Positions 50,987-59,752 of a DNA stretch of 64,000 nt are shown here, piece by piece. The notes beneath the pieces are model-generated. The model searched no databases. It saw only the letters and a program-made list of their open reading frames with translations, and had not been told where the DNA came from. Made by a program: the position numbers and the translations under genes. Origin of the DNA: Antribacter gilvus (GTDB taxonomy: Bacteria > Actinomycetota > Actinomycetes > Actinomycetales > Cellulomonadaceae); NCBI RefSeq assembly GCF_003946865.1, contig NZ_QXTH01000004.1, positions 310,001-374,000 on the forward strand. Reading direction: 5' to 3'. Every line of letters starts with the position of its first letter. Within the stretch, counting starts at the first letter, position 1.

Positions 50987-51832
50987 ATGCTCGACGTCTC
51001 GCTCGCCCCACCTCCGGCGCCTGACGCGCCGTTCGAGGATCACATCGCCTGGGCCCGCACCGCACCGGTGACGCCCGCGACCCCCGCCACCCTCTTCCCG
51101 GACGGGCTGGAGGCGACCCCGGTCGCCGGCCGGCTCGCCGAGGACCCTCCGCCGTGGGACTACCCGGCCCTTGCCAAGGACCTCGTCACCGGCGCGGGCG
51201 GGTCCGTGCTCGACGTCGGTACCGGTGACGGCGAGCTGTTCGCCGGCCTGGCGCCGCTGCCCGCCGGCTCCGCCGCGACGGAGAGCGGCCACACGTTCCT
51301 GGCGGCCCGGCGCCGCCTCGAGCCGCTCGGCGTGGACGTGCGACAGGTCCAGGCGTCGGCCGGGGAGGTCCTGCTGCCGTTCTTCGACGCCCGCTACTCC
51401 GTGGTGCTCAGCAGGTTCGGTGCGTTCGACCCCGTCGAGGTGGCCCGCGTCCTGGCGCCCGGCGGCACGTTCTGCACCGAGCAGATCGACAGCCGGGACG
51501 GCATCGGCGTCGCGAAGGCACTGGGTCTGCCGCTGCCGTGGGACCCGGACGACGTGACCGTGGACGTGATCGCGGACAGCCTCGTGGACTCGGGCCTCGA
51601 GGTGGCCGAGGCGAAGGAGCACGCCGGGACGCGCACCTTCAAGGATCTCGCGACGGTGCTCTGGTACCTGCGCGTCGCCACGTGGCTGGTGCCGGGGCTC
51701 GCGTACCTGACCCCGGCCGCCGTCGCCCGGCACGAGGCCGGTCTCCGGGCCCTGCACCTCCGGTTCGCCGCGGGGCACGAGCTCGTCGACGAGGCGCCCC
51801 GGATCCTGGTGACGGCCCGCAAGCCGGCCTAG
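50987..51832 (+). CDS. SAM-dependent methyltransferase
   Basis: This 281-residue class I methyltransferase has the SAM-binding motif VLDVGTGDGELFAGLAPLP near residue 77 and VARVLAPGGTFCTEQ later, of the Methyltransf_11/25 type. ATG at 50987 was chosen from context; the frame is open much further upstream through the tRNA, which cannot be coding. The substrate is unknown. The stop lies in the first unit of a 21-bp tandem repeat. Confidence 0.85.
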   Translation: MLDVSLAPPPAPDAPFEDHIAWARTAPVTPATPATLFPDGLEATPVAGRLAEDPPPWDYPALAKDLVTGAGGSVLDVGTGDGELFAGLAPLPAGSAATESGHTFLAARRRLEPLGVDVRQVQASAGEVLLPFFDARYSVVLSRFGAFDPVEVARVLAPGGTFCTEQIDSRDGIGVAKALGLPLPWDPDDVTVDVIADSLVDSGLEVAEAKEHAGTRTFKDLATVLWYLRVATWLVPGLAYLTPAAVARHEAGLRALHLRFAAGHELVDEAPRILVTARKPA

Positions 51833-51863
51833 GCGGCCGTCGAGCCGGCCTAGGCGGTCGTCA
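51822..51863. repeat. 21-bp tandem repeat that carries both stop codons
   Basis: AGCCGGCCTAGGCGG(C/T)CGTC occurs twice head to tail with a 21-bp period (51822-51842 and 51843-51863). The inner GCCTAGGC is a palindrome that reads TAG on both strands. The first unit ends the methyltransferase and the second ends the convergent hydrolase. Confidence 0.8.
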
Positions 51864-52671
51864 GGCCCGCGACGAACTGCGCGAGCACGGGCGCGAGGAC
51901 CGCCGGGTCGGCGTCGTGCCCCTGGTCTGCCAGGGTGACGCGGCGCGCCCGCGGGAGGACGCCGGCGAGGGACGCGGCGGCGGCGCCCATCAGCGCGGGG
52001 CTCGCGCCGCCGTCGGCCACCAGGACGGGCTGGGTGATCTCCGCCCAGCGTGCGGCGAGCGGCCGCGGGCCCGCGGTGATCGCGGCCATGACCCGGCCGT
52101 CGTAACCGATGGTGGGGGCGATCGTCTCGAGCGTCTCCCAGCTCGGCGACCGGCGCATGCCCGCGACGTACCGGCGCGGCATGCCCAGGAGGTCGAGGAA
52201 GACCTCGACGGCGGCGCCGGGGTCGCCCGCTGCGACGCAGCCCTCCACGGCGGTGACGTGCCGCAGGTCCGGCGGCGCCACGTCCGAGACGTCGTGGGGC
52301 GGCGCGTAGACCACCACGGCCCGGACGCGGACCGGCCCGAGGTCGGCTGCGGCGCGGAGCGCCAGGAACGACCCGGACGAGAGGCCGAGCAGCACCGCGC
52401 CCTCGGGGGCAGCGCTCTCCAGGACCGCCAGGACGTCCTCGACCTCGCGCTCGACGGCGTACGGCGGGGTGTCGGAGCTCGCCCCCCGGCCGCGGCGGTC
52501 GTAACGGACCACCCGCAGACCCTGCGCGAAACCCGCCAGCGCGACCATGCTCGGGAGCCGGTGGCACAGCTCGCCGTCGACCACCACGACCCCCGTTCCC
52601 GTCCCCGTGACGTCGTACGCGATGGTGGTGCCGTCGGCCGAGCGGGTGGTCGCGTCGGTGGTCGTGGGCAT
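51850..52671 (-). CDS. alpha/beta-hydrolase
   Basis: This 273-residue alpha/beta-hydrolase has the oxyanion region VVVDGELCHRL, the RYDRRGRGAS motif, the nucleophile elbow as GLSSGSF (about residue 99, in place of GxSxG) and the late histidine in DQGHDADP. It resembles small esterases or hydrolases of actinobacteria. The substrate is unknown. It is divergent from the leader peptide and NmrA-like gene. Confidence 0.82.
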   Translation of the reverse strand: MPTTTDATTRSADGTTIAYDVTGTGTGVVVVDGELCHRLPSMVALAGFAQGLRVVRYDRRGRGASSDTPPYAVEREVEDVLAVLESAAPEGAVLLGLSSGSFLALRAAADLGPVRVRAVVVYAPPHDVSDVAPPDLRHVTAVEGCVAAGDPGAAVEVFLDLLGMPRRYVAGMRRSPSWETLETIAPTIGYDGRVMAAITAGPRPLAARWAEITQPVLVADGGASPALMGAAAASLAGVLPRARRVTLADQGHDADPAVLAPVLAQFVAGLTTA

Positions 52672-52758
52672 GGGCTCTCCTCGGCTCGGGGTCCGCTCTC
52701 CTACGGGGTGGACCGCAGCAGGGCCGCGGAGTCATCGGTTCGCCGTCGGAAAAAGACC

Positions 52759-52787
52759 TTGGCGGCCCGCGGGGACGCGCGTAGGTT
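52759..52787 (+). promoter_or_regulatory. sigma70-type promoter of a leader transcript
   Basis: TTGGCG (52759-52764), a 17-nt spacer and TAGGTT (52782-52787) match the vegetative pattern. Transcription would start near 52794, just before the ribosome-binding site of a short leader frame. Confidence 0.55.
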
Positions 52788-52796
52788 CGGGGGCAC

Positions 52797-52859
52797 ATGA
52801 GAAGGGAGGTGATCGAAGACATGAAGGTTCTTCGGACCCATGAGGTGGTCGCGCGCTAA
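52797..52859 (+). CDS. putative leader peptide
   Basis: A short frame too small for routine calling. A strong ribosome-binding site (GGGAGGTG, 52804-52811) precedes ATG 52821 and a 12-residue peptide MKVLRTHEVVAR; an upstream ATG at 52797 gives 20 residues. Its end overlaps RNA that can pair in two exclusive ways (see the leader structure). The peptide composition gives no clue to a signal amino acid. Confidence 0.5.
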   Translation: MRREVIEDMKVLRTHEVVAR

Positions 52860-52985
52860 CCGTCGCGCGACGCGTGCAGCGTTACAGCCCTGAACAGGGC
52901 GAACGGGACGGGTAGCGAGTTTCTCGCGACCACCGGGGCCCGCGGGTGCCGTGCCTTGTCCAGCACGGCGGGAGGTGCACCTCCA
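52845..52985 (+). promoter_or_regulatory. structured leader with alternative pairings
   Basis: Within the end of the leader frame, GTGGTCGCG (52845-52853) can pair with CGCGACCAC (52925-52933), or GTCGCGCG (52848-52855) can pair with CGCGCGAC (52864-52871) around the stop codon. Further on are GCCCTG-CAGGGC and GCCGTGC-GCACGGC stems and a large CCGCGGGTG/CACCCCGCGG stem. This looks like translation-dependent attenuation ahead of the gene at 53062. The rest of the 390-bp gap holds no gene. Confidence 0.45.
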
Positions 52986-53061
52986 CCCCGCGGGCTCTTC
53001 CGTGCCCGGGGCCCCCCGCGCCCTCCGCGCGCCGGGGCCGGGTGCGCCCTAGCGTGGGGCC

Positions 53062-53952
53062 ATGGCAACCTCGGCAGACCGTGTGGTCGTCGTCACCGGA
53101 GCCGGTGGCCGCCTCGGCACGCGCCTCGCCTTCCGTCTGGCCGCGGAGGGTGCGCAGCAGCGGCTGATCCTGCCCGACGTGCGCCGTGCCCCGCACCTGA
53201 CGGACGGCCGTCCCCTGCCGAACGCGTCCGTCGTGGTCTGTCCCGACGGCGCCGCCCCGGACGTGCTCACGGCCACGTTCGCCGGCGCGGACACCGTGCT
53301 CCTCGTCCCGGCCCGCACGGACCCCGTCCGTCCGCTCCAGGCCGCGATCGCCGCGGACGTGCGGCGGGTGGTCCTCGTGTCCGAGGTGGGCGCGTCACCG
53401 AACGCCGTCTCCCGCAGGGCCCGCGACGCGTGGCGTGCGGAGCGGCGGCTGCGATCCTCCGGCCTGCAGTGGACCGTCCTGCGCTCCTCCGTCCCGCACA
53501 GCCGCCTCACCGACGCTGTGGTCGACGACGTCCTGCGCGCCCCCGCGGGCACCGGCCGCGTCGCGTCCGTCTCCCACGACGACGTCGCCGATGCCGCCAC
53601 GGCGGTGCTCCTCGACGAGCGTGTGCACCTCCACGACCAGGCCGTCTACGACCTCACCGGCCCCGAGGCGCTCTCCGGGGACGACGTCGCCCGCGTCCTC
53701 ACCGAGGCCGTGGGACGCCCCATCACCTACGAACCCAGTCCGGCGGCGGACCCGGACCCCGACGCCGGCCCGTTCCACGGCCGGCCTGACGACCCGTCCG
53801 ACGATCCCTGGACGTCCTGCTGCGCGGCGGTCGCCGCAGGCGTGTTCGAGAAGGTCAGCGCCACGGTCGAGTCGCTCGCGGCCCGCCCGGCGCGGTCCCT
53901 CGCCACCTGGCTCGACGACTACCCCGCAGAGTGGGCACACCTCCGTGGATGA
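53062..53952 (+). CDS. NmrA-like NAD(P)-binding protein
   Basis: This 296-residue atypical SDR has the Rossmann motif VVVVTGAGGRLGTRLAF at the N-terminus and later RRVVLVSEVGAS and VLRSSVPHS, of the NmrA/NAD(P)H-azoreductase-like group. The catalytic tyrosine is not obvious, as is common for NmrA-like sensors. An acidic Pro/Asp-rich linker near 225-250 precedes a C-terminal helical part. It may be controlled by the structured leader upstream. Confidence 0.8.
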   Translation: MATSADRVVVVTGAGGRLGTRLAFRLAAEGAQQRLILPDVRRAPHLTDGRPLPNASVVVCPDGAAPDVLTATFAGADTVLLVPARTDPVRPLQAAIAADVRRVVLVSEVGASPNAVSRRARDAWRAERRLRSSGLQWTVLRSSVPHSRLTDAVVDDVLRAPAGTGRVASVSHDDVADAATAVLLDERVHLHDQAVYDLTGPEALSGDDVARVLTEAVGRPITYEPSPAADPDPDAGPFHGRPDDPSDDPWTSCCAAVAAGVFEKVSATVESLAARPARSLATWLDDYPAEWAHLRG

Positions 53953-53989
53953 CCGGCCGGCAGCCTCGACAGGGGATACCTTCGGCCCC

Positions 53990-55222
53990 ATGCGCAGTCG
54001 TCCCGCCCCAGTCCCTCCGGGAGCGGAACCTCTCGTCGCCTCCGGCGGCGCGTACGGTGACGCACCCGGCCACGACCACGCCGGCCCACCCGTCCCCGGC
54101 CCGGTCCTGGAACCCGGCGCGCCCGAGCAGGCGGCCGAGCCGGAGGAGGGCTGGGTCCCCGACTTCCTCCCCGGCTACGAGCAGCTCGCCCTCCGGCTCG
54201 AGCCGGACGAGGAGGGGGAGGTGGTCGCCACCCTGGTCCGCCCCGCCCGCCGGTCCGCGCCCGACGGCGCCCCCGGCGCCCCGGGCGAGTCGGGGCCGGC
54301 CCGCTTCTGGCGAGCCCTGCGGGAGTCGCTGGGGCTCGCGGAGGCGGCCCCTCCGCCGTCGGCCGGCGCGGAGGTGCCCGACACGGGGGTGGACCTGCTC
54401 TACGTGCACGGGTGGCAGGACTACTTCTTCCAGACGCACACCGCAGACTTCTGGGAAGGGCTCGGCGTGCGGTTCCACGCCCTGGACCTGCGCAAGTACG
54501 GTCGGAGCCTCCACGAGCACCAGACACCGGGCTACGTCACCGACCTCGCCACGTACGACGAGGACATCGAGGCGGCGCTCGCGGCCATGGGGCACGGGGA
54601 GGGCGCGCAGACCGACCGGCGGCTGCTCCTCATGGGCCACTCGACCGGTGGCCTGACCCTCAGCCTGTGGACGGCGCGGAACCAGGACCGGGTGGCGGGG
54701 CTGGTGCTCAACTCGCCGTGGCTGGAGTTCCAGACCCGGGAGGTGGGGCGCCGCGTGCTCGAGCCGGGCATCGGTGCGCAGGCGGCGCTCGCACCGCGGA
54801 GCGGGGTGCTGTTCCTCGACCGCGGGTTCTACGTCCGCACCATCTCGGACAAGCTGGACGGGGAGTGGAACCTGGACGTGCGGTGGCGCTCGGACACCGC
54901 GAGCTGGCGTCCCACGTCGGGCTGGGTGGCCGCGATCTTCCGTGGGCACCAGCAGGTGGCACGCGGGCTCGGGATCGAGGTCCCGGTGCTGGTCCTGCTG
55001 TCGGCGCGCAGCACGCCGCCGATCCGGTGGACCGAGGAGATGCGGCACAGCGACACGGTGCTCGACGTGGCGGGCATCGCGCGGCGCGTGCCCAACCTCG
55101 GGTCCGTGACCACGCTCGTGCGGGTCGACGGCGCGCTGCACGACGTCACGCTGTCGGCCGCCCCGGTGCGCGAGGCGGTCTGGCGGGAGCTCGAGCGCTG
55201 GTACCGGGGCTACGTGGGCTGA
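53990..55222 (+). CDS. alpha/beta-hydrolase, monoacylglycerol-lipase-like
   Basis: This 410-residue protein has a Pro/Ala/Gly-rich N-terminus (about 1-50) and an alpha/beta-hydrolase domain with DLLYVHGWQDYFFQTH, the nucleophile elbow GHSTGGLTL (about residue 216) and the late histidine in DGALHDVTLS. The family Hydrolase_4 (serine aminopeptidase/monoacylglycerol lipase) fits. ATG at 53990 was chosen because it is the first in-frame start after the previous gene. The substrate is unknown. Confidence 0.83.
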   Translation: MRSRPAPVPPGAEPLVASGGAYGDAPGHDHAGPPVPGPVLEPGAPEQAAEPEEGWVPDFLPGYEQLALRLEPDEEGEVVATLVRPARRSAPDGAPGAPGESGPARFWRALRESLGLAEAAPPPSAGAEVPDTGVDLLYVHGWQDYFFQTHTADFWEGLGVRFHALDLRKYGRSLHEHQTPGYVTDLATYDEDIEAALAAMGHGEGAQTDRRLLLMGHSTGGLTLSLWTARNQDRVAGLVLNSPWLEFQTREVGRRVLEPGIGAQAALAPRSGVLFLDRGFYVRTISDKLDGEWNLDVRWRSDTASWRPTSGWVAAIFRGHQQVARGLGIEVPVLVLLSARSTPPIRWTEEMRHSDTVLDVAGIARRVPNLGSVTTLVRVDGALHDVTLSAAPVREAVWRELERWYRGYVG

Positions 55223-55228
55223 GGCCGG

Positions 55229-55870
55229 TCACCCCCAGAACTTCCACCAGGGCCTCTTCGCGCCCGCGCCCGACGACGGACCGGTCACCTTCCGTACGGG
55301 AGGCACGCCTGCGCCGCCGGGCACCCGGGCGCTGCCGTGCCGCTCGGCCTGGCGGGCAGCGCGGCGCTCCCGCCAGCGGACCACCTCCCGCTCGACGTCG
55401 CGCGTGGGCGTGACCACCGGTGGGCCGCCCATGAGCTGGCGGCGCGCGTCGACCACTCGGGCGTTGAACTCCTGGACGATCTCGCGGACCCGGTCCTCCG
55501 TGACCTCGTGGTCGAGCGTGTCGTCGAGCTCGGCGCCGTCCTTCCGGAGCTGGCCGGTCGGCAGGATGCCGGTGATCTGCTCCCGCTCCACGAGGTTCTT
55601 CAGCCACCAGTCGGGGTCGTGCGCACCGCTCTTGAGGCTGGGGATCGGCTTGCCGTGCAGGGGCAGGTCGTCGAACTCCCCGCGACGGATCGCCTGGTCG
55701 ATCACCGTGTCGACGAAGCGGGCGCGGTCGTCCATCCGCGGGCGCGGTGCCTGTTCCTCCTCGGGAGCGGGCGCGCCGTCGGCGGCCCGGTCGTCGGCAG
55801 CCTCACGGTTCACGCGGTACTGCGCTGCGCGGCGGGCGGGGTCGTCGTCGGTTCCGGGACGTCGGTCCAT
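55229..55870 (-). CDS. DUF1992 (DnaJ-C28-like) protein
   Basis: This 213-residue protein has the DUF1992 core: FVDTVIDQAIRRGEFDDLPLHGKPIP and DPDWWLKNLVEREQI. A helical region and a basic C-terminus ending in KRPWWKFWG follow. The family is conserved in bacteria and eukaryotes, where the protein is called DNAJC28; its role is unknown. It is convergent with the hydrolase, seven bases away. Confidence 0.87.
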   Translation of the reverse strand: MDRRPGTDDDPARRAAQYRVNREAADDRAADGAPAPEEEQAPRPRMDDRARFVDTVIDQAIRRGEFDDLPLHGKPIPSLKSGAHDPDWWLKNLVEREQITGILPTGQLRKDGAELDDTLDHEVTEDRVREIVQEFNARVVDARRQLMGGPPVVTPTRDVEREVVRWRERRAARQAERHGSARVPGGAGVPPVRKVTGPSSGAGAKRPWWKFWG

Positions 55871-55917
55871 GGAGTGACGCTACCGTGGCCTGCACACCAT
55901 CGGAGAAGGGGTGACAG

Positions 55918-56223
55918 ATGAGCATGCCGCGCATCGCGGGCGACACCAACAACGCCAAGAGGTACGCGCAGTTCCTGACGGCGTTCTGCGTCGCGTCCCT
56001 GCTGCTGGGCGCGCTCATGGTGTTCGGCTGGTGGAACGCCCAGGTCAACGGCTACACCGGCGACGCCAACCCGCGGGGGTTCGTGCTCGGGTCGCCGTTC
56101 CCCTGGTCGTCGGTCGTGGCGAGCGTGCTCGCGTCGGGCATCACCGGGCGGTTCGCCGTGGTCAAGTGGCGGCGGTACGCCGCGCTGCGTCGTGAGGACC
56201 GTCGTCCCCTGCATGGGGACTGA
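55918..56223 (+). CDS. small two-helix membrane protein
   Basis: A 101-residue protein with two hydrophobic segments (QFLTAFCVASLLLGALMVFGWW and SSVVASVLASGITGRF). It starts MSMPRIAGDTNNAKRYAQF and ends in a basic cytoplasmic tail. There is no known family that I recognise. It is divergent from DUF1992. Confidence 0.75.
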   Translation: MSMPRIAGDTNNAKRYAQFLTAFCVASLLLGALMVFGWWNAQVNGYTGDANPRGFVLGSPFPWSSVVASVLASGITGRFAVVKWRRYAALRREDRRPLHGD

Positions 56224-56327
56224 TCCCCATCGCACGTCCCCGGCCGGGGGAGATAAGGTCCAGGCCGGGTGGCGCAGACGGCGTCGCCGAGGGTGGCCGT
56301 GACGGCCTGATGCCGAAGGGATGGCAC

Positions 56328-57299
56328 ATGGGCGACGGGATGTACGGGGCCGATGTCTCGGAGCTCCGCGCGCTGGCGCGGACGCTCGACCGGAAGGCCG
56401 GCGACCTGCAGTCCGCAGCGCAGAACGTGACGTCCCTTCTGAAGGGCATCCGCTGGGAGGGTCCGAACGCCGACTCGTTCCGCCGGGAGTGGGCCGGCAA
56501 GCTCGAGCCGTCCGTGCGGCAGGCCGCGCACGCGCTCGACGAGGCCTCGGGCAAGCTGCAGACCAACGCGAACGCGCAGGAGCAGACGTCCACCACCTAC
56601 GCCGGGGACGGTGGCGGGGGGCCCGGTGATGGCGGGCCTGGTGGCGGCGGGCATCCCGGCGGGGGTGGCGACGGCACCACCACGGCGTCCGGTAACGGCG
56701 GGCCGCCCGACTGGCTGGTGCCCCCGAGCGACCTCACCACGGAGATGACCCGGGGCGGCGTCTACAACACGCTGGCCAACCTGGGCACCGAGGCGTGGAA
56801 GAACTTCAACAAGCTCGACGACGTCTTCGACGTCGGCGGCCTCACCAAGTCGCTCACGACCGTCGGGAACGTGCTCGGCGCGGCAGGCTTCATCTTCGAC
56901 GGGTACTCCGTCTACAGCGGCGCCGTCCAGGCGTGGGAGGGCTTCGCCGAGGGCGACGGCTACAAGGGGACCGACGGGGTGATCACCGCCGGCCTCGGCG
57001 CCGCGGGGATCGGCGCCGCGATCTTCCTCGCCTCGAACCCCGTGGGCTGGGCGATCGCCGGCGCGGGTGCGGTCTGGGGGATCGCCACGCTGCTCTCGGG
57101 CGACGTCCCCGTCACCAAGCGGATTGCCGACGCCGGCGGCTGGCTGCTCGACCGGGGCGGTGACCTGGCCGGCGGCATCAGCAACGTGGCCGGGAACGTC
57201 GCCGACGGGGTCGGCGAGGCGGCCGGCGACGTGGTCGACGCGGGCAAGGACTTCGTCGACGGCGCCAAGGACACCATCAAGAAGGCGTGGCCGTTCTGA
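56328..57299 (+). CDS. WXG100-type protein with membrane-active C-terminal region
   Basis: This 323-residue protein has an N-terminal WXG100/ESAT-6-like helical hairpin (about 1-90) with the WxG turn in IRWEGPNADSFRREW. A Gly-rich linker (about 100-120) follows, then a region with hydrophobic, glycine-rich helices (GVITAGLGAAGIGAAIFLAS, VGWAIAGAGAVWGIATLL) and an amphipathic tail of DxxxDG repeats. The layout is that of a type VII-exported effector or polymorphic toxin, but I see no known toxin domain. ATG 56328 has GAAGGG upstream. No ESX machinery is in the window. Confidence 0.72.
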   Translation: MGDGMYGADVSELRALARTLDRKAGDLQSAAQNVTSLLKGIRWEGPNADSFRREWAGKLEPSVRQAAHALDEASGKLQTNANAQEQTSTTYAGDGGGGPGDGGPGGGGHPGGGGDGTTTASGNGGPPDWLVPPSDLTTEMTRGGVYNTLANLGTEAWKNFNKLDDVFDVGGLTKSLTTVGNVLGAAGFIFDGYSVYSGAVQAWEGFAEGDGYKGTDGVITAGLGAAGIGAAIFLASNPVGWAIAGAGAVWGIATLLSGDVPVTKRIADAGGWLLDRGGDLAGGISNVAGNVADGVGEAAGDVVDAGKDFVDGAKDTIKKAWPF

Positions 57300-57359
57300 G
57301 AGAGTGGTACGAGCACCCCACCGCACTGACGCAGGCCACGGCACACCAGGAGGAACGAG

Positions 57360-58010
57360 ATGACCACCGAGACCAGCGGGGCCCCCGCCCAGGCTGCGAC
57401 CGACAGCGCCCGGATCGAGCTGACCGGGTTCGAGCTGCTCGCGCTGCTCTCGCTCAACCCGGGTGAGGCGTCGTCGTCGACCCGGACGGCCTTGCGCCTG
57501 CCCGACGTCCCCGACGACTCTCCCCTGGCGAACGCCGGGTTCAGCTCGCTGATCATCCGCGGGCTCGCCGTGGCCGCTGACGGTGTGGTGGCCCCGGCCG
57601 GCAACGTGATCCCGATGACGAGGATCCTCACCACGGCGGAGTCGTGGGTCGAGGCGGTGGGCGTCGTGGGGGAGACCACCAACGCGGCGCTCCTGGTCGC
57701 CGCCCCGAGCGGGTCCGTCGTCCTCGAGCCCCGGCCGTACGGCATCTGGTACGTCTGGCCGCTCAGCCCCGAGGACACCCTGGTGGACGCGGCTGTGCGC
57801 TACGTGCGCGCCTCGTTCGACAACCTCACCGGCCGGCCGTTCGCCGCCAGCATCAAGGTGACCGACGCCGCGGGGACGCGGTCGTCCGCCGTGCGGGTTG
57901 CCGAGGACGAGTCCTGGGAGCTGGCGAGCGGGCCCGAGGGCGCGGAGCTCACCCCCGCACCGGTGGCCGCCGACCCGTCGTTCCAGGTCCTGGCGGAGGC
58001 TCTCGCCTGA
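57360..58010 (+). CDS. partner of the WXG100-type protein, unknown family
   Basis: A 216-residue protein that begins with IELTGFELLALLSLNPG and has a beta-rich middle (RILTTAESWVEAVGVVGE, SVVLEPRPYGIWYVW). The LTGFEL start and the overall pattern recall EspG-type ESX chaperones, but the similarity is weak. It starts 60 bp after the WXG gene with GGAGGAACGAG, so the two are likely co-transcribed. It may be a chaperone or immunity protein, by inference. Confidence 0.6.
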   Translation: MTTETSGAPAQAATDSARIELTGFELLALLSLNPGEASSSTRTALRLPDVPDDSPLANAGFSSLIIRGLAVAADGVVAPAGNVIPMTRILTTAESWVEAVGVVGETTNAALLVAAPSGSVVLEPRPYGIWYVWPLSPEDTLVDAAVRYVRASFDNLTGRPFAASIKVTDAAGTRSSAVRVAEDESWELASGPEGAELTPAPVAADPSFQVLAEALA

Positions 58011-58031
58011 CGCTCCGGGCATGATGGGCGC

Positions 58032-59201
58032 ATGAAGGTCTCGCGCCGGTCCCACGTCCCGCCGTTCGCCGCCATGGAGGTGCTCGCCGCCGCCAACGCC
58101 CGTCGTGCGGCCGGTGAGGACGTCCTCAACCTCTGCGTGGGGGAGCCCTCGACGGGCGCCTCGGACGTGGTCCGCGAGCGGGCGGCCGAGCTGCTGCGCA
58201 CCGCCGACCTGGGATACACCGAGGCGCTGGGGGTGCCCGCCCTCCGGGCGGAGATCGCCACGCACTACACGCGCTGGTACGGGATCGAGGTGGACCCCGC
58301 GCGGATCGCCGTGACCACCGGCTCGAGCGGCGGGTTCGTGCTGGCGTTCCTCGCCGCGTTCGACGTGGGCGACCGCGTGGCCCTCGCCCGGCCCGGCTAC
58401 CCCGCCTACAAGAACATCCTGGCCGCGCTGGGCTGCGAGGTCGTGGAGCTCGACTGCGGGCCTGAGACCCGTTACCAGCCCACGGTGTCCCAGCTCCAGG
58501 AGGCCTACTACGGCGGCGGGCTCGACGGCCTGGTGGTCGCGAGCCCCGCCAACCCGACCGGGACCATGATCACGCCCGCCGAGCTGGCCGCGGTGGCCGA
58601 CTGGTGCGCCGACCATGACGTCCGCCTGATCAGCGACGAGATCTACCACGGCATCGCGTACTCCGACGAGGTGGCTCAGGCGACCGCCGTCGCCTACACG
58701 GAGCAGGGTGCCGTGGTGGTCAACTCGTTCTCGAAGTACTGGGCCATGACCGGCTGGCGCCTCGGCTGGCTCGTGCTGCCGGACGAGCTGGTGGGGCCGG
58801 TCGACGCGCTCGCGGGCAACGTGGCGCTCTCCCCGCCCGCCCTCGCCCAGCACGCGGGCATCGCCGCGTTCACCGTCGAGGGCTACGCCGCCGCGGCGGC
58901 CAACGTGCAGCGGTACGCCGCGTCCCGGGCCGCGCTGCTCGAGCGGCTCCCCGACCTGGGCTGGTCGCCGGTTGCCCCGGCCGACGGCGCCTTCTACCTG
59001 TACGGCAACATCAGCCGGACGGGCCTGGACTCGGTGACGTACTGCGAGCGCTTGCTCGCGGAGGCGAACGTCGCCATCACGCCCGGTACCGACTTCGACG
59101 GCGTGGGCGGCCGGGACTGGGTGCGCCTCTCGTTCGCGGCGGCGCCCGACGTCGTCGCGCGCGCCACGGAGCGCATCATCGCCTGGCACAAGACGCTCTG
59201 A
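58032..59201 (+). CDS. PLP-dependent class I/II aminotransferase
   Basis: This 389-residue fold-type I aminotransferase has VLNLCVGEPSTG, the ASPANPTGTMI loop, ISDEIYHGIAY and the PLP lysine in SFSKYWAMTGWRLGW (about residue 237), plus the C-terminal arginine region RDWVRLSFAAAP. It is of the aspartate/aromatic aminotransferase type. The substrate is not deducible. It is convergent with the DUF6328 gene, three bases apart. Confidence 0.9.
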   Translation: MKVSRRSHVPPFAAMEVLAAANARRAAGEDVLNLCVGEPSTGASDVVRERAAELLRTADLGYTEALGVPALRAEIATHYTRWYGIEVDPARIAVTTGSSGGFVLAFLAAFDVGDRVALARPGYPAYKNILAALGCEVVELDCGPETRYQPTVSQLQEAYYGGGLDGLVVASPANPTGTMITPAELAAVADWCADHDVRLISDEIYHGIAYSDEVAQATAVAYTEQGAVVVNSFSKYWAMTGWRLGWLVLPDELVGPVDALAGNVALSPPALAQHAGIAAFTVEGYAAAAANVQRYAASRAALLERLPDLGWSPVAPADGAFYLYGNISRTGLDSVTYCERLLAEANVAITPGTDFDGVGGRDWVRLSFAAAPDVVARATERIIAWHKTL

Positions 59202-59204
59202 GGC

Positions 59205-59699
59205 TCACGCCCGGCGGCGGATCGCCTCCGGGAGGATCACCCACAGGACAACGAGCACCACGAGCACGCCGCCACCGACCACCAGGCCGGCCGTGCGACC
59301 CACGACGACGTCGAAGATCAGCACGGCCGTGCCCGTCACGGCCAGCGCCAGCACGAAGAGGGCGAACCTGGTGATCCGGTCGGCGGCGGTGACGATGCTC
59401 TTCTTGAGCTGCTTGCGGAACAGCGCGCGGTGCACGCTCACCGGGCCGACGATCAGGGCGGTGGCGGTCACCGACGTCAGGACGAGGGCGAGGTACACCC
59501 ACCGCTGATAGTCGTCCAGCTCGGTGAAACGGGGCTGGAACGGAAGGGTCAGCAGGAAGCCGGTGAGGATCTGCACACCGGTCTGCATGACGCGCAGCTC
59601 CTGGAGCAGCTCGTTCCAGTTCCGGTCCGCCCGCTGGGTCGGGGACTCCTGCCGGCCGTCGTGGTTCAGGTGCCCGCCCGGGGCGTTCTCCTCAGCCAT
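59205..59699 (-). CDS. DUF6328 membrane protein
   Basis: A 164-residue protein with a hydrophilic N-terminus (WNELLQELRVMQTGVQILTGFLL is split across the first helix), then four membrane helices and a basic C-terminus. It fits the DUF6328 family found next to stress genes in actinobacteria. ATG 59699 with GGGAGG is preferred over a start two codons upstream. Confidence 0.78.
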   Translation of the reverse strand: MAEENAPGGHLNHDGRQESPTQRADRNWNELLQELRVMQTGVQILTGFLLTLPFQPRFTELDDYQRWVYLALVLTSVTATALIVGPVSVHRALFRKQLKKSIVTAADRITRFALFVLALAVTGTAVLIFDVVVGRTAGLVVGGGVLVVLVVLWVILPEAIRRRA

Positions 59700-59752
59700 G
59701 CCCACCTCCCGTGGTGTGCGTCACCGTCTCACCGCCGATCCTGCCCTGGAGC

